The position numbers were made by a program, and so were the translations under genes. From positions 323,209 to 387,208 of the forward strand of contig NZ_KE340381.1 of the NCBI RefSeq assembly GCF_000413935.1: a stretch of DNA of 64,000 bases. The letters are read 5' to 3'. This DNA comes from Acinetobacter colistiniresistens. Lineage in GTDB: Bacteria; Pseudomonadota; Gammaproteobacteria; Pseudomonadales; Moraxellaceae. Below are positions 48,906 to 58,172 of the stretch, piece by piece. The notes under the pieces are model-generated. The model was not told the origin of the DNA. It was given only the letters and a program-made list of their open reading frames with translations, and did no database searches. Each line of letters begins with the position of its first letter. Within the stretch, counting starts at the first letter, position 1.

Positions 48906-50510
48906 TTATTTCCAAGTTTGACGAATCAAATCCACCGCTTTTTCAGCAATCATAATTGCAGGCGCATTGGTATTGCCATTGACTACAGTTGGCATAATCG
49001 ACGCATCAATCACACGCAGCCCTTCAATGCCATATACTTTTAGCTCAGGATCGACCACCGCCATCTCATCTACACCCATTTTACAACTGCCAACGGGGTG
49101 ATAGACCGTGTCGACACGTTGGCGCAAAATCTCACGAATTTCATCATCAGATTGCACATTCACTGTAAACATATCTTCTTTAATTTTTTCACTTAAAGCA
49201 GGTGCATTCATTAACTTTTGCGTGACTTTAAACCCATCGACCATATCTTGCAGATCTTGTTCATCTTCAAGGAATTTAAAGTCGATTAATAATGGATCAT
49301 CAACATTTTTACCACTGAGTTTGACTGAACCCCGCGCACGCGGATTCAGCAAGCAGACATGGCATGAAATCCCATGCCCCATATGCATGGTTCGCGCATG
49401 GTTATCCACTACCGCAATCACAAAATGCAACTGTAGATTCGGCTTATCCAACTCAGGACGACTTTTTAAGAAACCACCACATTCAGCAAAATTGGTCGTA
49501 ATCAAACCACGACGTTCTTTACGATAACGCCCGATCTGTTTGACCAAATCAATACTGCCCCCAACTGACACCCCAAAGGTTCCTTCCATTTGCTTGGTCT
49601 TATAAGCAAAAATAAAGTCAGGATGATCATGTAGGTTTTCACCAACACCTGCTAAATCTTTAATTACAGGGATACCGTGTTTTTCCAGTTCTTGACGTGG
49701 ACCAATCCCCGACAGCATCAAGACTTGTGGCGATTGGAATGCCCCAGCTGACAACAAGACTTCTTTATTGGCACGAACAACTGTGCTTTGTCCGTTGTGT
49801 TTATATTCCACCCCGACTGCACGACCATTTTCAATCACAATACGGGCAACTTTAGCTTGAGTGATCACCTGTAAATTCGGGCGTTTACCTAAATAAGGAA
49901 ACAGGTAACCGCGCGCTGCGCTCCAACGTTCGCCATTTTTTTGTGTGACCTGATAAACCCCTAGCCCTTCTTGTTCTGCGCCATTAAAGTCATCATTGAG
50001 TGGATAATTGACCTGCTTCGCAGCTTCAACAAAGGTCTTTTGATATGGATTGTCAGAATGTAATTCACTGACATTCAATGGCCCGTGTTGACCATGATAT
50101 TCATTACGAATGCGCTCGTTATGCTCTGATTTTATAAAGTATGGCAATACATCCTGATAAGACCATCCTGTATTGCCTAAAGCAGCCCAATGGTCATAGT
50201 CGCTATGATGTCCACGGATGTAGACCATCGCATTGATCGCAGAACTGCCACCTAAGCATTTTCCACGAGGTTGATAACCTTTACGCCCATTTAAACCTTT
50301 TTGTGGAATGGTTTCTAAAGCCCAGTTATTAATTTTAGTTGGAATACTGATCACCGCTGCTGAAGGTGTATTCACCAACCAGCTATTTCCATCACCACCA
50401 GCTTCTAATAAACATACCGAAATATTTGGGTTCTCAGATAATCGCCCAGCCAATACCGAGCCTGCCGAACCACCACCTATAATTACAAAATCAAAAGCTG
50501 TTTCTGTCAT
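48906..50510 (-). CDS. GMC-family oxidoreductase (choline/alcohol dehydrogenase-like)
   Basis: 534 residues from MTETAFDFVIIGGGSAGSVL at 50510; an upstream in-frame ATG at 50594 would add 28 residues unlike the family. FAD motif at the N-terminus, GMC signature 1 in PRGKCLGGSSAINAMVYIRG, signature 2 in GAFQSPQVLMLSGIGPR, catalytic His in TVYHPVGSCKMG, and NTNAPAIMIAEKA at the end. It resembles BetA but is a separate paralogue outside the bet operon and probably acts on another alcohol. Stand-alone, ending in its own terminator. Confidence 0.87.
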   Translation of the reverse strand: MTETAFDFVIIGGGSAGSVLAGRLSENPNISVCLLEAGGDGNSWLVNTPSAAVISIPTKINNWALETIPQKGLNGRKGYQPRGKCLGGSSAINAMVYIRGHHSDYDHWAALGNTGWSYQDVLPYFIKSEHNERIRNEYHGQHGPLNVSELHSDNPYQKTFVEAAKQVNYPLNDDFNGAEQEGLGVYQVTQKNGERWSAARGYLFPYLGKRPNLQVITQAKVARIVIENGRAVGVEYKHNGQSTVVRANKEVLLSAGAFQSPQVLMLSGIGPRQELEKHGIPVIKDLAGVGENLHDHPDFIFAYKTKQMEGTFGVSVGGSIDLVKQIGRYRKERRGLITTNFAECGGFLKSRPELDKPNLQLHFVIAVVDNHARTMHMGHGISCHVCLLNPRARGSVKLSGKNVDDPLLIDFKFLEDEQDLQDMVDGFKVTQKLMNAPALSEKIKEDMFTVNVQSDDEIREILRQRVDTVYHPVGSCKMGVDEMAVVDPELKVYGIEGLRVIDASIMPTVVNGNTNAPAIMIAEKAVDLIRQTWK

Positions 50511-50902
50511 CTCTATACTCTGTTTTTTCTTTTTAAAAAGTGGAAGCATTATGCCGAATACAACATTTAAATACTGTTGTAGTTGTCTAACCAATTTATT
50601 TCATTAAGAGCAACTTAACTGCAACGCAATAAAAGCGCAATAGCCAAATCCAGCAGTCGCGTTGTTGTAAAAAGAGAGTCGATCAGAAATTGATAAACCA
50701 CTTCTTTATATTACTCATTAGCTTTAGAAAAATGCGCTGAATAGTCCTGCTAATCAACACTTCAAGCTTATTCATTTAACAGATCAGGTCAATGTTTGCA
50801 TTTCGCTTTACTTTGAATGGCTGAACCAAGTAAATAAACAATTTATTAGTTTTATTAAAACAAGTTTTTTAAATAACTGAATATTATTTACTGGATAACA
50901 TA
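50511..50902. other. Intergenic region between divergent GMC and PAAR genes
   Basis: About 390 bases, AT-rich, no ORF. Must contain both divergent promoters. No operator or RNA structure stands out. Confidence 0.4.
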
Positions 50903-51433
50903 ATGAAAGCACTCATCACCAAAGGCTGCCATACAGACCATGGCGGCATTATACAAGAGGCTGACCACACCTTTCTCATTGAAGGTATTCCAGCACATGT
51001 AGAAGGCATGAAGCACTACTGCCCCAGATGTAAAGTGATGGCTACAGCTCAATCCTCAGGCAGAGGTTTTTTAATTTCAGGCACCAGAACAATTATTATG
51101 GCAGGTGACAAAGCCACTTGTGGTGCGACTTTTTTCCCGAGTCAAAGCCTTGTGGTGAGAGATGCTGGGGGCGGTTCAAATCCTAATAGCTCATCTGCTG
51201 TCAGCAACTTTCTCAATACCAGCAGTCCTCAAGTTTTTGATGAGCAAGTTGCAGCTGAGTTTAGTTTTGCCGAAGGTATGCCCTACTTGATCGAAACAGC
51301 TGAGGGTAAAATCTTTCAAGGTACAATTGGCGCTGATGGAAAACTACCACGGATTGAAACTGAGGGACATGCTTCTTATAAGCTCTATTTAGGTGAAGAA
51401 GCACTCACCAAGCGTGGTGGTGATGCCAGTTAA
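50903..51433 (+). CDS. PAAR-domain T6SS spike protein
   Basis: 176 residues. The N-terminal 95 residues form a PAAR domain: GCHTDHGGIIQEADHTFLIE, a zinc-type HYCPRC segment, and TIIMAGDKATCGATFFPSQS. PAAR proteins cap the VgrG needle and carry effectors. The C-terminal part (DEQVAAEFSFAEGMPYLIET...) is an extension that may hold the adjacent effector. The next gene overlaps its stop codon, a standard arrangement for a PAAR-loaded toxin. Confidence 0.85.
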   Translation: MKALITKGCHTDHGGIIQEADHTFLIEGIPAHVEGMKHYCPRCKVMATAQSSGRGFLISGTRTIIMAGDKATCGATFFPSQSLVVRDAGGGSNPNSSSAVSNFLNTSSPQVFDEQVAAEFSFAEGMPYLIETAEGKIFQGTIGADGKLPRIETEGHASYKLYLGEEALTKRGGDAS

Positions 51434-52049
51434 TCAATCAGGGACAGTTAAAACAAATCCCAAACGAGGTTCTGTTGCGGCTTGTAGTATGGTGGGAATC
51501 GTCCCGATTACCTTTAAAGAACTATGGGATAATTACTATGGTGACAAAACTCCGCCATATAACATTAATGGACAAGCCCCTAAAGGGTTTGAAAATCAAT
51601 GTGCAATTCGAATGAGTGTGACTTTGCATAAAGTAGGCGTGAAGATGACTACTTTTTCTCAGAACAATCTTAAACCTGAAGGGAAAGCACCTACACTTGG
51701 TCGTATTGTATTAAACAATAAAGCGACAGCAACAAGAGCAAATGAAATGGCGATCTGGCTTCAAACAAGACCTGTTTGTGGAATTGGCCCTGCTATCGTC
51801 ATAACAGGGAGAGATTGGCAATCAAAAATCAAAGGTAAAACAGGAATAATATTTTTCGGAGAGTATTGGGAACGCGATGATGAAAGTGCAGATGCAGCGA
51901 GCGGTGGACATATAGATTTATGGAATGGGAAATCACTAACTCCCAATTGGGCTTCAATGTTCCGCTTTACGCTCGGTATCAATAGAATATTCTATTTATA
52001 TGCTGATTTAGGTAAATCTAAAAGAATTTGGTTTTTCGAGGTAAAATAG
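51423..52049 (+). CDS. tae4: T6SS amidase effector, Tae4 family
   Basis: 208 residues from ATG 51423, which overlaps the PAAR stop by 11 bases; a GTG at 51393 would add 10 residues. It matches Tae4: FKELWDNYYG near 31-40, catalytic Cys60 in FENQCAIRMSVTL, catalytic His163 in GGHIDLWNGK and the end segment KSKRIWFFEVK. Tae4 enzymes are NlpC/P60-like peptidases that cut the D-Glu/mDAP bond of peptidoglycan stems in rival Gram-negative cells. Its N-terminal 25 residues are longer than in the shortest members. Two small membrane proteins follow immediately and are the natural immunity candidates. Confidence 0.87.
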   Translation: MPVNQSGTVKTNPKRGSVAACSMVGIVPITFKELWDNYYGDKTPPYNINGQAPKGFENQCAIRMSVTLHKVGVKMTTFSQNNLKPEGKAPTLGRIVLNNKATATRANEMAIWLQTRPVCGIGPAIVITGRDWQSKIKGKTGIIFFGEYWERDDESADAASGGHIDLWNGKSLTPNWASMFRFTLGINRIFYLYADLGKSKRIWFFEVK

Positions 52050-52363
52050 TGAAAAAAATAATATATCCAATTTTAAGTATCATCCTTGTAATAATTATTT
52101 TTTTTGGTCTACCTCTAATCTATGAGTTTATGATTCCTCATTCATCTGTATGTGCTGAAGGGTGTGACCCAGCATTTAGGAAATTTGTATTTTCGTTTGG
52201 TCTTATAAGTTTAATCATCGCACCAATACTTGGTTACTTATTAGCAAAAAAAACTGTTAATCGTAAAAATATTTATTCCATTCTTGCCTTCTATTTAATG
52301 ATTTATTTAGTCATTGTTTGGTACAGCACAGGTTATGGCTATGGACTAAATCTAAGCTACTAA
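52049..52363 (+). CDS. Small membrane protein 1 after tae4, candidate immunity protein
   Basis: The GTG start at 52049 shares a base with the tae4 stop and has GAGGT at proper spacing. 104 residues with three hydrophobic helices (near 1-25, 48-70 and 80-98), a CAEGC motif after helix 1 and the ending GYGLNLSY. Paralogous to the next gene. Known Tae4 immunity proteins (Tai4) are soluble and periplasmic, so a membrane protein would be unusual. The assignment rests on position and coupling only. Confidence 0.6.
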   Translation: MKKIIYPILSIILVIIIFFGLPLIYEFMIPHSSVCAEGCDPAFRKFVFSFGLISLIIAPILGYLLAKKTVNRKNIYSILAFYLMIYLVIVWYSTGYGYGLNLSY

Positions 52364-52375
52364 TTTTGAGGTCAA

Positions 52376-52693
52376 ATGATAAAAAAGATTATATACCCTA
52401 TCTTAGGTCTCATCATTATCATTGTTTTAATGCAACTTTCGCATGAAATTTTTATTAACTTATTAAAACATAAAAAGCCATGTATAGAAGGTTGTAGTGG
52501 TTCATTTAAGAACTTTTTAATGATCTACACTTGGTTTTGGTTCATCTTAAGCATGTTGGCTGGTTACCTTATAGCGGCAAGAAAAGCTAGCTATAAATTC
52601 ATCATGATCTTAGTTCTTATATTTTTAATCTCTACATTTATCGTGAATTGGTACGCCTCGACCTATGGCTACGGACTCAATTTAAGTTATTAA
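52376..52693 (+). CDS. Small membrane protein 2 after tae4, paralogue of protein 1
   Basis: 105 residues from ATG 52376 with GAGGT 5 bases upstream. Same layout as protein 1: N-terminal helix MIKKIIYPILGLIIIIVLMQ, a CIEGC motif, two more helices and the identical ending YGYGLNLSY. The two copies have diverged elsewhere to well under half identity by eye, so the duplication is old or the second copy protects against a different toxin. A terminator follows at 52713. Confidence 0.6.
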   Translation: MIKKIIYPILGLIIIIVLMQLSHEIFINLLKHKKPCIEGCSGSFKNFLMIYTWFWFILSMLAGYLIAARKASYKFIMILVLIFLISTFIVNWYASTYGYGLNLSY

Positions 52694-52712
52694 ATTCAAA
52701 AAATCCAGACGT

Positions 52713-52738
52713 AAAAAAACCGCTAACTTAGCGGTATT
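52713..52738 (+). terminator. Terminator after the T6SS module
   Basis: An AAAAACCGCTAA / TTAGCGGTATTTT hairpin 20 bases after the second membrane protein. It also lies at the 3' side of the tRNA cluster on the minus strand. Confidence 0.75.
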
Positions 52739-52759
52739 TTATCTCATCTTTTAAGATGA

Positions 52760-52836
52760 TGGTCGGAGCAGTAGGATTCGAACCTACGACCCCCTGGTCC
52801 CAAACCAGGTGCACTACCAGGCTGTGCTATGCTCCG
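52760..52836 (-). tRNA. tRNA-Pro (TGG anticodon)
   Basis: 77 bases including the encoded CCA. On the minus strand it begins CGGAGCATAGCACAGCC and the anticodon loop is TTTGGGA within CTGG-loop-CCAG. Identical to the copy at 53098-53174. Confidence 0.95.
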
Positions 52837-52840
52837 AAAT

Positions 52841-52917
52841 TGGGGTGAATGACGGGATTCGAACCCGCGACAACCGGAATCACAATCCGGGGCTCTACCA
52901 ACTGAGCTACATCCACC
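52841..52917 (-). tRNA. tRNA-His (GTG anticodon)
   Basis: 77 bases counting the extra 5' G (G-1) typical of tRNA-His and the encoded CCA. The acceptor stem GTGGATG pairs with CATTCAC, and the anticodon stem-loop is CCGGATTGTGATTCCGG. Confidence 0.95.
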
Positions 52918-52952
52918 ATCAAAACTTTGATTCTATATACCAAGCTGCCAAA

Positions 52953-53029
52953 TGGCGCGCCTGACAGGATTCGAACCTGTGACCATCCGCTTAGAAGGCG
53001 GATGCTCTATCCAACTGAGCTACAGGCGC
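52953..53029 (-). tRNA. tRNA-Arg (TCT anticodon)
   Basis: 77 bases with encoded CCA. The acceptor stem GCGCCTG pairs with CAGGCGC, and the anticodon loop is CTTCTAA between CCGC and GCGG. Confidence 0.94.
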
Positions 53030-53097
53030 ATAACGATGATAATACTATCACGATACTTCGCCGATATTTAAAACTATGTTTTTCAACATATTTTAAA

Positions 53098-53174
53098 TGG
53101 TCGGAGCAGTAGGATTCGAACCTACGACCCCCTGGTCCCAAACCAGGTGCACTACCAGGCTGTGCTATGCTCCG
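53098..53174 (-). tRNA. tRNA-Pro (TGG anticodon), second copy
   Basis: 77 bases, identical to the copy at 52760-52836, with encoded CCA. It is the first gene of the minus-strand tRNA cluster Pro-Arg-His-Pro. Confidence 0.95.
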
Positions 53175-53317
53175 ATTTCTTTTCAGCTTTTATTGTATCG
53201 CACATCGTGCGGTACGGTGTGCATTCTAGGCGCGACGCCTTAGAACGTCAACACCTATTTTCCAAAAAACTAATAAATCCTTATCAAATGTATATTTAAC
53301 AAGCATTTTCAGACATT

Positions 53318-54382
53318 TTAGCGTTTCAAAGAAGCACTAAAGTTCAACATTCGATCTAAGGGTAATTTCGCTCGTTCAGCTAGGGCTGGATCAACGTGTA
53401 TTTCTTGATCAGCATGCTGTAATACATGCAAAATGCCATCAAGTTCATTCATTGCCATCCACGGGCAATGTGCACATGAACGACAAGTTGCCCCCTCACC
53501 TGCAGTTGGTGCTTCAAATAATTCCTTATCTGGCGCTGCTTGCTGCATTTTATAGAAAATGCCCCGATCTGTTGCCACGATCATTTGTTTATGTGGCAAG
53601 GTCTGTGCAGCTTTGATCAGTTGTGAAGTACTCCCCACTGCATCTGCAATATCCACCACCGATTCAGGTGATTCAGGATGAACCAATACCGCCGCATCAG
53701 GGTAAAGCGCTTTCATCTGTGCAATACCACGCGCACGGAATTCTTCATGCACGATACATGCACCATCCCACAACAACATTTCAGCGCCTGTTTTCTTTTG
53801 AATATAACGACCTAAATGCTGATCTGGTGCCCAAATAATTTTTTCACCCAAACTATCTAAATGCTCAATAATCTCAACCGCACAACTTGAAGTCACCACC
53901 CAATCGGCACGTGCTTTCACAGCCGCCGAGGTATTGGCATACACCACCACGGTATGATCAGGATGTTGATCGCAGAATGCTGTGAACTCATCCACAGGGC
54001 ACCCCAAATCGAGTGAACAGGTTGCTTCTAAAGTTGGCATCAATATTGTTTTTTCAGGAGATAAAATTTTAGAGGTTTCACCCATAAACTTCACCCCAGC
54101 AACCACCAAGGTAGTCGCAGAATGATCACGACCAAAACGCGCCATTTCCAATGAATCAGAAACACAGCCACCTGTCAGTTCGGCAAGCTCCTGCACTTCA
54201 GGATCACAGTAATAGTGAGCCACAAGCACTGCATTTCGTTTTTTCAACTCTGCTGCAATTTGGGCAAACTTTTCTTGTTTCACTTCTGGGCTAAGGCTAT
54301 TGTCCTTTGGCTCGCCCAAACGATCTAAATGCGCCTGCACAATATTTTTGGCTTCGTTCGCAATTAAATTCGCATCATTCAT
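53318..54382 (-). CDS. nadA: Quinolinate synthase
   Basis: 354 residues. It condenses iminoaspartate with dihydroxyacetone phosphate to quinolinate, an early step of NAD synthesis. Family signatures: [20 protein letters not shown] with an early His-Tyr-Tyr motif; SLDLGCP with an iron-sulfur cysteine; [15 protein letters not shown] near the end, supplying another [4Fe-4S] ligand; and the substrate-binding VTSSCAVEI. Length is normal for the family. Cytosolic and oxygen-sensitive. Stand-alone on the minus strand downstream of argJ, which has its own terminator. Confidence 0.95.
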   Translation of the reverse strand: MNDANLIANEAKNIVQAHLDRLGEPKDNSLSPEVKQEKFAQIAAELKKRNAVLVAHYYCDPEVQELAELTGGCVSDSLEMARFGRDHSATTLVVAGVKFMGETSKILSPEKTILMPTLEATCSLDLGCPVDEFTAFCDQHPDHTVVVYANTSAAVKARADWVVTSSCAVEIIEHLDSLGEKIIWAPDQHLGRYIQKKTGAEMLLWDGACIVHEEFRARGIAQMKALYPDAAVLVHPESPESVVDIADAVGSTSQLIKAAQTLPHKQMIVATDRGIFYKMQQAAPDKELFEAPTAGEGATCRSCAHCPWMAMNELDGILHVLQHADQEIHVDPALAERAKLPLDRMLNFSASLKR

Positions 54383-54486
54383 AAAACGTCTTCTCTATCC
54401 TGCGTGCTTGCATCACTGCAAACTTTTAACGTGGGTAATGGCGTGATCATTTGGGAAAAATCACCTCATCCACAAACTAGCTTATA

Positions 54487-54515
54487 AAAAAAGCCCCACT
54501 GTGGAGGCTTTATTA
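54487..54515 (-). terminator. Terminator of argJ
   Basis: On the minus strand, AAAGCCTCCAC pairs with GTGGGGCTTT followed by TTTT, just beyond the argJ stop. Confidence 0.8.
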
Positions 54516-54525
54516 TAACGCAAAT

Positions 54526-55746
54526 TTATGAGCGATAATCGGCATTAATTTTGACATAGTCGTAAGAAAAGTCACAGGTATATACCGTGTCTTTTGCTGT
54601 ACCACGACCGAGGTCGATACGAATGCTAATTTCTTTCTCAGCCATGACAGCTGCGCCCGCTTCTTCGGTATAGTCTGGGTTTGCACCACCATCTAGGCAA
54701 ATCTGTACATCACCCAGCCAGACTTGAACTTTGCTCGTATCTAAGTTCGGTACACCCGCTTTACCAATCGCCATCACAATACGCCCCCAGTTTGGATCTG
54801 AAGCAAATAAAGCAGTTTTAATTAACGGTGACTCAGCAACACTATAGGCAACATCACAACATTCTTGGGTATTGGCTCCGCCTTCCACCTGAACGGTAAT
54901 GAACTTGGTCGCACCCTCACCATCACGCACAATCAGTTGCGCCAAACGATTCATGATACGTGCAAGCACATCGAGCACTTGTTGATAACGTGCATCATCT
55001 TGGCTCTGGATTTCAGCACCGCCAGCTAGACCTGTTGCTACAAAGATACAAGAGTCATTGGTCGAGGTATCACCATCAATGGTAATACGGTTAAAAGAAT
55101 GCTCAACCGTGGTTTGCAATAAACGCTGTACCAGTTCAGCACGAATCGGAGCATCGGTTGCAACGAAGCTGAGCATAGTCGCCATATTCGGACGAATCAT
55201 GCCTGCGCCTTTGCTAATCCCCGTCATGGTATAGCTCACACCATCCAGCTCAAACTGTTCAGATGCACCTTTAGGTGTCGTGTCTGTGGTCATAATGCCT
55301 GACGCAGCGTCCGCCCAATGATCGGCATTTAAATCATTTAATGCAGGTTGAATGCCTTGCACTAAGCGTTCAATCGGGAGTTGCTCACCAATCACACCCG
55401 TTGAAAAGGGTAAAATCTGATTGGCTTGAACACCAGTTAACTCAGCCAACTTGGCACAAGTGGCTTCTGCATTTTTATAACCGACGGTACCTGTTGCAGC
55501 ATTGGCATTGCCTGTATTGATAATCAGGTACCGTGGTGTGTTCTCGGCCAAATGCTTTTTACTCAATTGAACAGGCGCAGCAGCAAAGGCGCTTTGGGTA
55601 AATACTCCAGCAACATTTGAGCCTTCGGTAAATTCAAAAATGACTAAATCTCGTCGATTTGGATAACGTACATACGCCTCAGTTGAGCCAATTTTTACAC
55701 CCTGCACCACATGCATAAGTGGCATTGTTACGTCACCAACAGCCAT
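54526..55746 (-). CDS. argJ: Bifunctional ornithine acetyltransferase / N-acetylglutamate synthase
   Basis: 406 residues from [20 protein letters not shown]; an in-frame ATG six codons upstream (55764) is possible but gives a non-standard N-terminus. The autoproteolysis site that makes alpha and beta chains is in [16 protein letters not shown] (Ala-Thr-Met-Leu, with Thr as the nucleophile). Other family features are TGNANAATG and the end NADYRS. It recycles the acetyl group between acetylornithine and glutamate in arginine synthesis. Monocistronic, with a terminator right after. Confidence 0.95.
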   Translation of the reverse strand: MAVGDVTMPLMHVVQGVKIGSTEAYVRYPNRRDLVIFEFTEGSNVAGVFTQSAFAAAPVQLSKKHLAENTPRYLIINTGNANAATGTVGYKNAEATCAKLAELTGVQANQILPFSTGVIGEQLPIERLVQGIQPALNDLNADHWADAASGIMTTDTTPKGASEQFELDGVSYTMTGISKGAGMIRPNMATMLSFVATDAPIRAELVQRLLQTTVEHSFNRITIDGDTSTNDSCIFVATGLAGGAEIQSQDDARYQQVLDVLARIMNRLAQLIVRDGEGATKFITVQVEGGANTQECCDVAYSVAESPLIKTALFASDPNWGRIVMAIGKAGVPNLDTSKVQVWLGDVQICLDGGANPDYTEEAGAAVMAEKEISIRIDLGRGTAKDTVYTCDFSYDYVKINADYRS

Positions 55747-55887
55747 TTTTAAATATCCATTCAATTTGTTATGAAAGGCTTAAGCTTATTCCAAAAGGCG
55801 ATTAAAATCGAGTATTAACGACAGGGATAATTTATAAAATAAAGTTAGTTTTTTTAGAATTATATTCAACATTGACTATCGTGATAG

Positions 55888-55977
55888 GCGGCATGGATGC
55901 CGCTCGTTGGACAGGGGTTACATGGATGTACCCTCTGTCCAATAAAAGATTTTTGTTACTTTTCATCTTTGAAAAGT
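55888..55977. repeat. Three consecutive hairpins, REP-like intergenic repeat
   Basis: GCGGCAT/ATGCCGC (55888-55903), a 17-bp imperfect stem starting TTGGACAG (55907-55942) and ACTTTTC/GAAAAGT (55958-55977) follow each other in a gap between argJ and ogt. The arrangement looks like a dispersed chromosomal repeat, but the other copies are not in this window. Confidence 0.5.
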
Positions 55978-56053
55978 AAAAGAATGCCTACACAAAATAC
56001 ATCTGATCCATTACAGATTTATGAGGCTATGCAGACTTTGGAATTAAAATTAT

Positions 56054-56542
56054 TTAAGCTTTGTTTTGCTCTAAACTCAGTAAAATCTGCTTCTTATCCA
56101 GACCGCCTGCAAAACCCACCAACGCCCCACTCGATCCAATTACCCGATGACACGGCGCAATAATCGAAATCGGATTCTTACCATTGGCGGCCCCAACAGC
56201 ACGTACCGCTTTTTCATTGCCCAGCTGAACGGCGATCTCTTTATAACTCCGTGTTTCGCCATAAGGAATCTTCAATAAAGCCTGCCAAACTTGTTGCTGA
56301 AATGCGGTACCTTGAAAGTCCAAAGGCAAATCAAATTGCTGACGCTGCCCTGCAAAATATTGTTCTAATTGTTGTTTAACCTTATGCAGCATTGGATGCT
56401 GACGATCTTCTATCAGTTCAGAAAGCCGCACCCGTTTATGGTCTTCATTGTCCCACATCACGGCGACCAGAGCCTGATCATGAGCAACCAGTTTTAATGC
56501 ACCGACAGGAGAATCCATGTACATATACACCAGTTGCATCAT
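56054..56542 (-). CDS. ogt: Methylated-DNA--protein-cysteine methyltransferase
   Basis: 162 residues. The active-site motif is IAPCHRVIGSSGALVGFAGG with the acceptor Cys, and upstream is the helix-turn-helix PYGETRSYKEIAVQLGNEKA. It transfers the methyl group from O6-methylguanine or O4-methylthymine to its own cysteine in a suicide reaction. There is no N-terminal Ada transcription domain, so it is a repair-only protein. It begins 14 bases after the stop of the upstream guanidinium exporter gene on the same strand and may share its transcript. Confidence 0.92.
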   Translation of the reverse strand: MMQLVYMYMDSPVGALKLVAHDQALVAVMWDNEDHKRVRLSELIEDRQHPMLHKVKQQLEQYFAGQRQQFDLPLDFQGTAFQQQVWQALLKIPYGETRSYKEIAVQLGNEKAVRAVGAANGKNPISIIAPCHRVIGSSGALVGFAGGLDKKQILLSLEQNKA

Positions 56543-56556
56543 ACTCTCCTAAAGCA

Positions 56557-56874
56557 TTAATTTGATGACAATTTCATCAATACAAGACCTGAAACGATTA
56601 ATACCGCTGCGATCATGCGCATAGCCGTCATTGGTTCATTCAAGATCAAAATGCCAACAACAAACGATCCAATCGCACCAATTCCCGTCCAGATGGTATA
56701 GGCCGTTCCAAGTGGAAGTGTCCGCATCGACATGGAAAGTAATACCACACTTAAAATCATGAAAACAATGGTCACGATACTCGGCGTTAACTTGGTAAAT
56801 CCTTCAGACATCTTCATGGAATATGCCCAAATGACCTCAAAAATACCTGCCAAAATTAAAATTGCCCATGCCAT
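56557..56874 (-). CDS. gdx: SMR-family guanidinium exporter (SugE/Gdx)
   Basis: 105 residues from MAWAILILAGIFEVIWAYSM at 56874; the open frame upstream of this is the riboswitch region. It has four transmembrane helices with the conserved membrane Glu in GIFEVIWA and the GTAYTIWTGIGAIGSF signature of SugE/Gdx proteins. These dual-topology dimers export guanidinium in exchange for protons. A guanidine-II riboswitch directly upstream strongly supports this function over quaternary ammonium resistance. Confidence 0.92.
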   Translation of the reverse strand: MAWAILILAGIFEVIWAYSMKMSEGFTKLTPSIVTIVFMILSVVLLSMSMRTLPLGTAYTIWTGIGAIGSFVVGILILNEPMTAMRMIAAVLIVSGLVLMKLSSN

Positions 56875-56902
56875 TTTATTACGCTCAACTTTATCGAGTG
56901 TC

Positions 56903-56943
56903 GGGTCGTCCCAACGTGATTCTTTCGGGGGAGGTCGTCCTCC
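56903..56943 (-). promoter_or_regulatory. Guanidine-II (mini-ykkC) riboswitch
   Basis: Two short hairpins with ACGA tetraloops on the minus strand: GGAGG-ACGA-CCTCC at 56930-56943 and GGG-ACGA-CCC at 56903-56912, linked by 17 bases and ending 28 bases before the exporter start. This is the guanidine-II architecture (two ACGR loops). It turns on the exporter gene when guanidinium is present. Confidence 0.9.
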
Positions 56944-57042
56944 TAGGTGCAGCAGTGTACTGTAAAACATACAAATTATGTGATTTGTTATGTATCTAAA
57001 ATGACTAAGATATTGAAACAATAAACTTTCTATGGAGATGAA

Positions 57043-57588
57043 TCACTGCCAGACAATCTGATCGACACGCATCAATTCACATGCGCCATTACCCGTATCC
57101 TCTCGAGATAAGGAGCTCTTCCAACGCCAACCATCTTCGGCCTTAATCTCAATCAGTGAGCCTTTTAAATACACCAAATCATCTTGTTTAATTTTTTTCA
57201 TTTGTGAGGCAATCGCGGCATTGGCAGGCACCAAATGCATATTGGCACTGTGGGTTACAATCTGCTGAAGTGGGATTGGAGGTTCGTGATCAATGGACCA
57301 ACGATACCAACGGTTACTTTGAGAAATATCAATCTGTTTGTAGACCTGAGGATTGGCCATATCACCCCAACCTACGGCAATATCCATAGGAGAAAACTCA
57401 GCTTCACGCCCCAAGTTATAGTCTTCTCTTGAAAGCACACGGAATGAACCTTCATAATTTTCTAATGCCACAACTTGCACACCTTGCTGAGTCGTAATCT
57501 GACTGATATCAGGTGTAGGCTTAATCCATTTTGTCCACAGCATCCAACCGAGTGCAATCACCAGCAAGCCATACATCCATCTTGGCAT
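57043..57588 (-). CDS. Membrane-anchored hypothetical protein
   Basis: 181 residues. One N-terminal transmembrane helix (MYGLLVIALGWMLWTKWI), then a soluble region with no recognised domain (…EFSPMDIAVGWGDMANPQVY…RWYRWSIDHEPPIPLQQIV). The start lies 1 base after the stop of the upstream gene, so the two form an operon. Confidence 0.6.
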   Translation of the reverse strand: MPRWMYGLLVIALGWMLWTKWIKPTPDISQITTQQGVQVVALENYEGSFRVLSREDYNLGREAEFSPMDIAVGWGDMANPQVYKQIDISQSNRWYRWSIDHEPPIPLQQIVTHSANMHLVPANAAIASQMKKIKQDDLVYLKGSLIEIKAEDGWRWKSSLSREDTGNGACELMRVDQIVWQ

Positions 57589-57589
57589 G

Positions 57590-58090
57590 TTATTGATCCT
57601 GTTTATTTTGTATGGCTCTTATCCATTGCTTAAATCGATCTAAAACAGTTGAAAAGAACTGTTGAATCAGACTTAAAACATTTTCATCTTGCTGCTCATA
57701 TTTATCCTGAACCACATGTTGTTTAGAGGTCGCCAGTTCCATCGGTTCATAATGCGGCATGGTTTGCTGCAATTCCGCACCAAGATTCAAACGCTGTAAT
57801 GCGGCAGTCACCTCAGCAATCGGATCCTGATGATAGAGGGCTAAATGTCGTGCTTCTAAATCGATACAGTGCTCAATCAATTGATCTGAAAAAGGAAGTA
57901 ATGCTTTTCTAACCCGCAGCACTTCAACAGGACTACTCATATGGGGAATATAGTAAAAACTGACATTCATACTGCCATCGGCAGGAATCAACTCAAGCTG
58001 AGAAGCCGACACACGTGCAGCTTTTTCTCGTAAATTGGTCGACGAGTTTGCTTTATCTATTATTGGATTGTGTTGTTGTTCTAAAGCCAT
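57590..58090 (-). CDS. Hypothetical soluble protein
   Basis: 166 residues, no signal peptide or membrane helix, unrecognised. Contains SVSFYYIPHMSSPVEVLRVR-like sequence (positions 45-65) and ends with a basic segment (FKQWIRAIQNKQDQ). Operonic with the membrane-anchored protein that follows. Confidence 0.55.
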   Translation of the reverse strand: MALEQQHNPIIDKANSSTNLREKAARVSASQLELIPADGSMNVSFYYIPHMSSPVEVLRVRKALLPFSDQLIEHCIDLEARHLALYHQDPIAEVTAALQRLNLGAELQQTMPHYEPMELATSKQHVVQDKYEQQDENVLSLIQQFFSTVLDRFKQWIRAIQNKQDQ

Positions 58091-58172
58091 TTATGCACCA
58101 TGAATGACTCAAAAAAGATACTGTTAGTATAAACCAACAGTATCTCGAAAAAATGACATTTTAAACAAAATA

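Noticed and set aside
55897..56163. 88-codon ORF between argJ and ogt
   Set aside because: Runs through the three-hairpin repeat and into ogt on the opposite strand, with no family resemblance.
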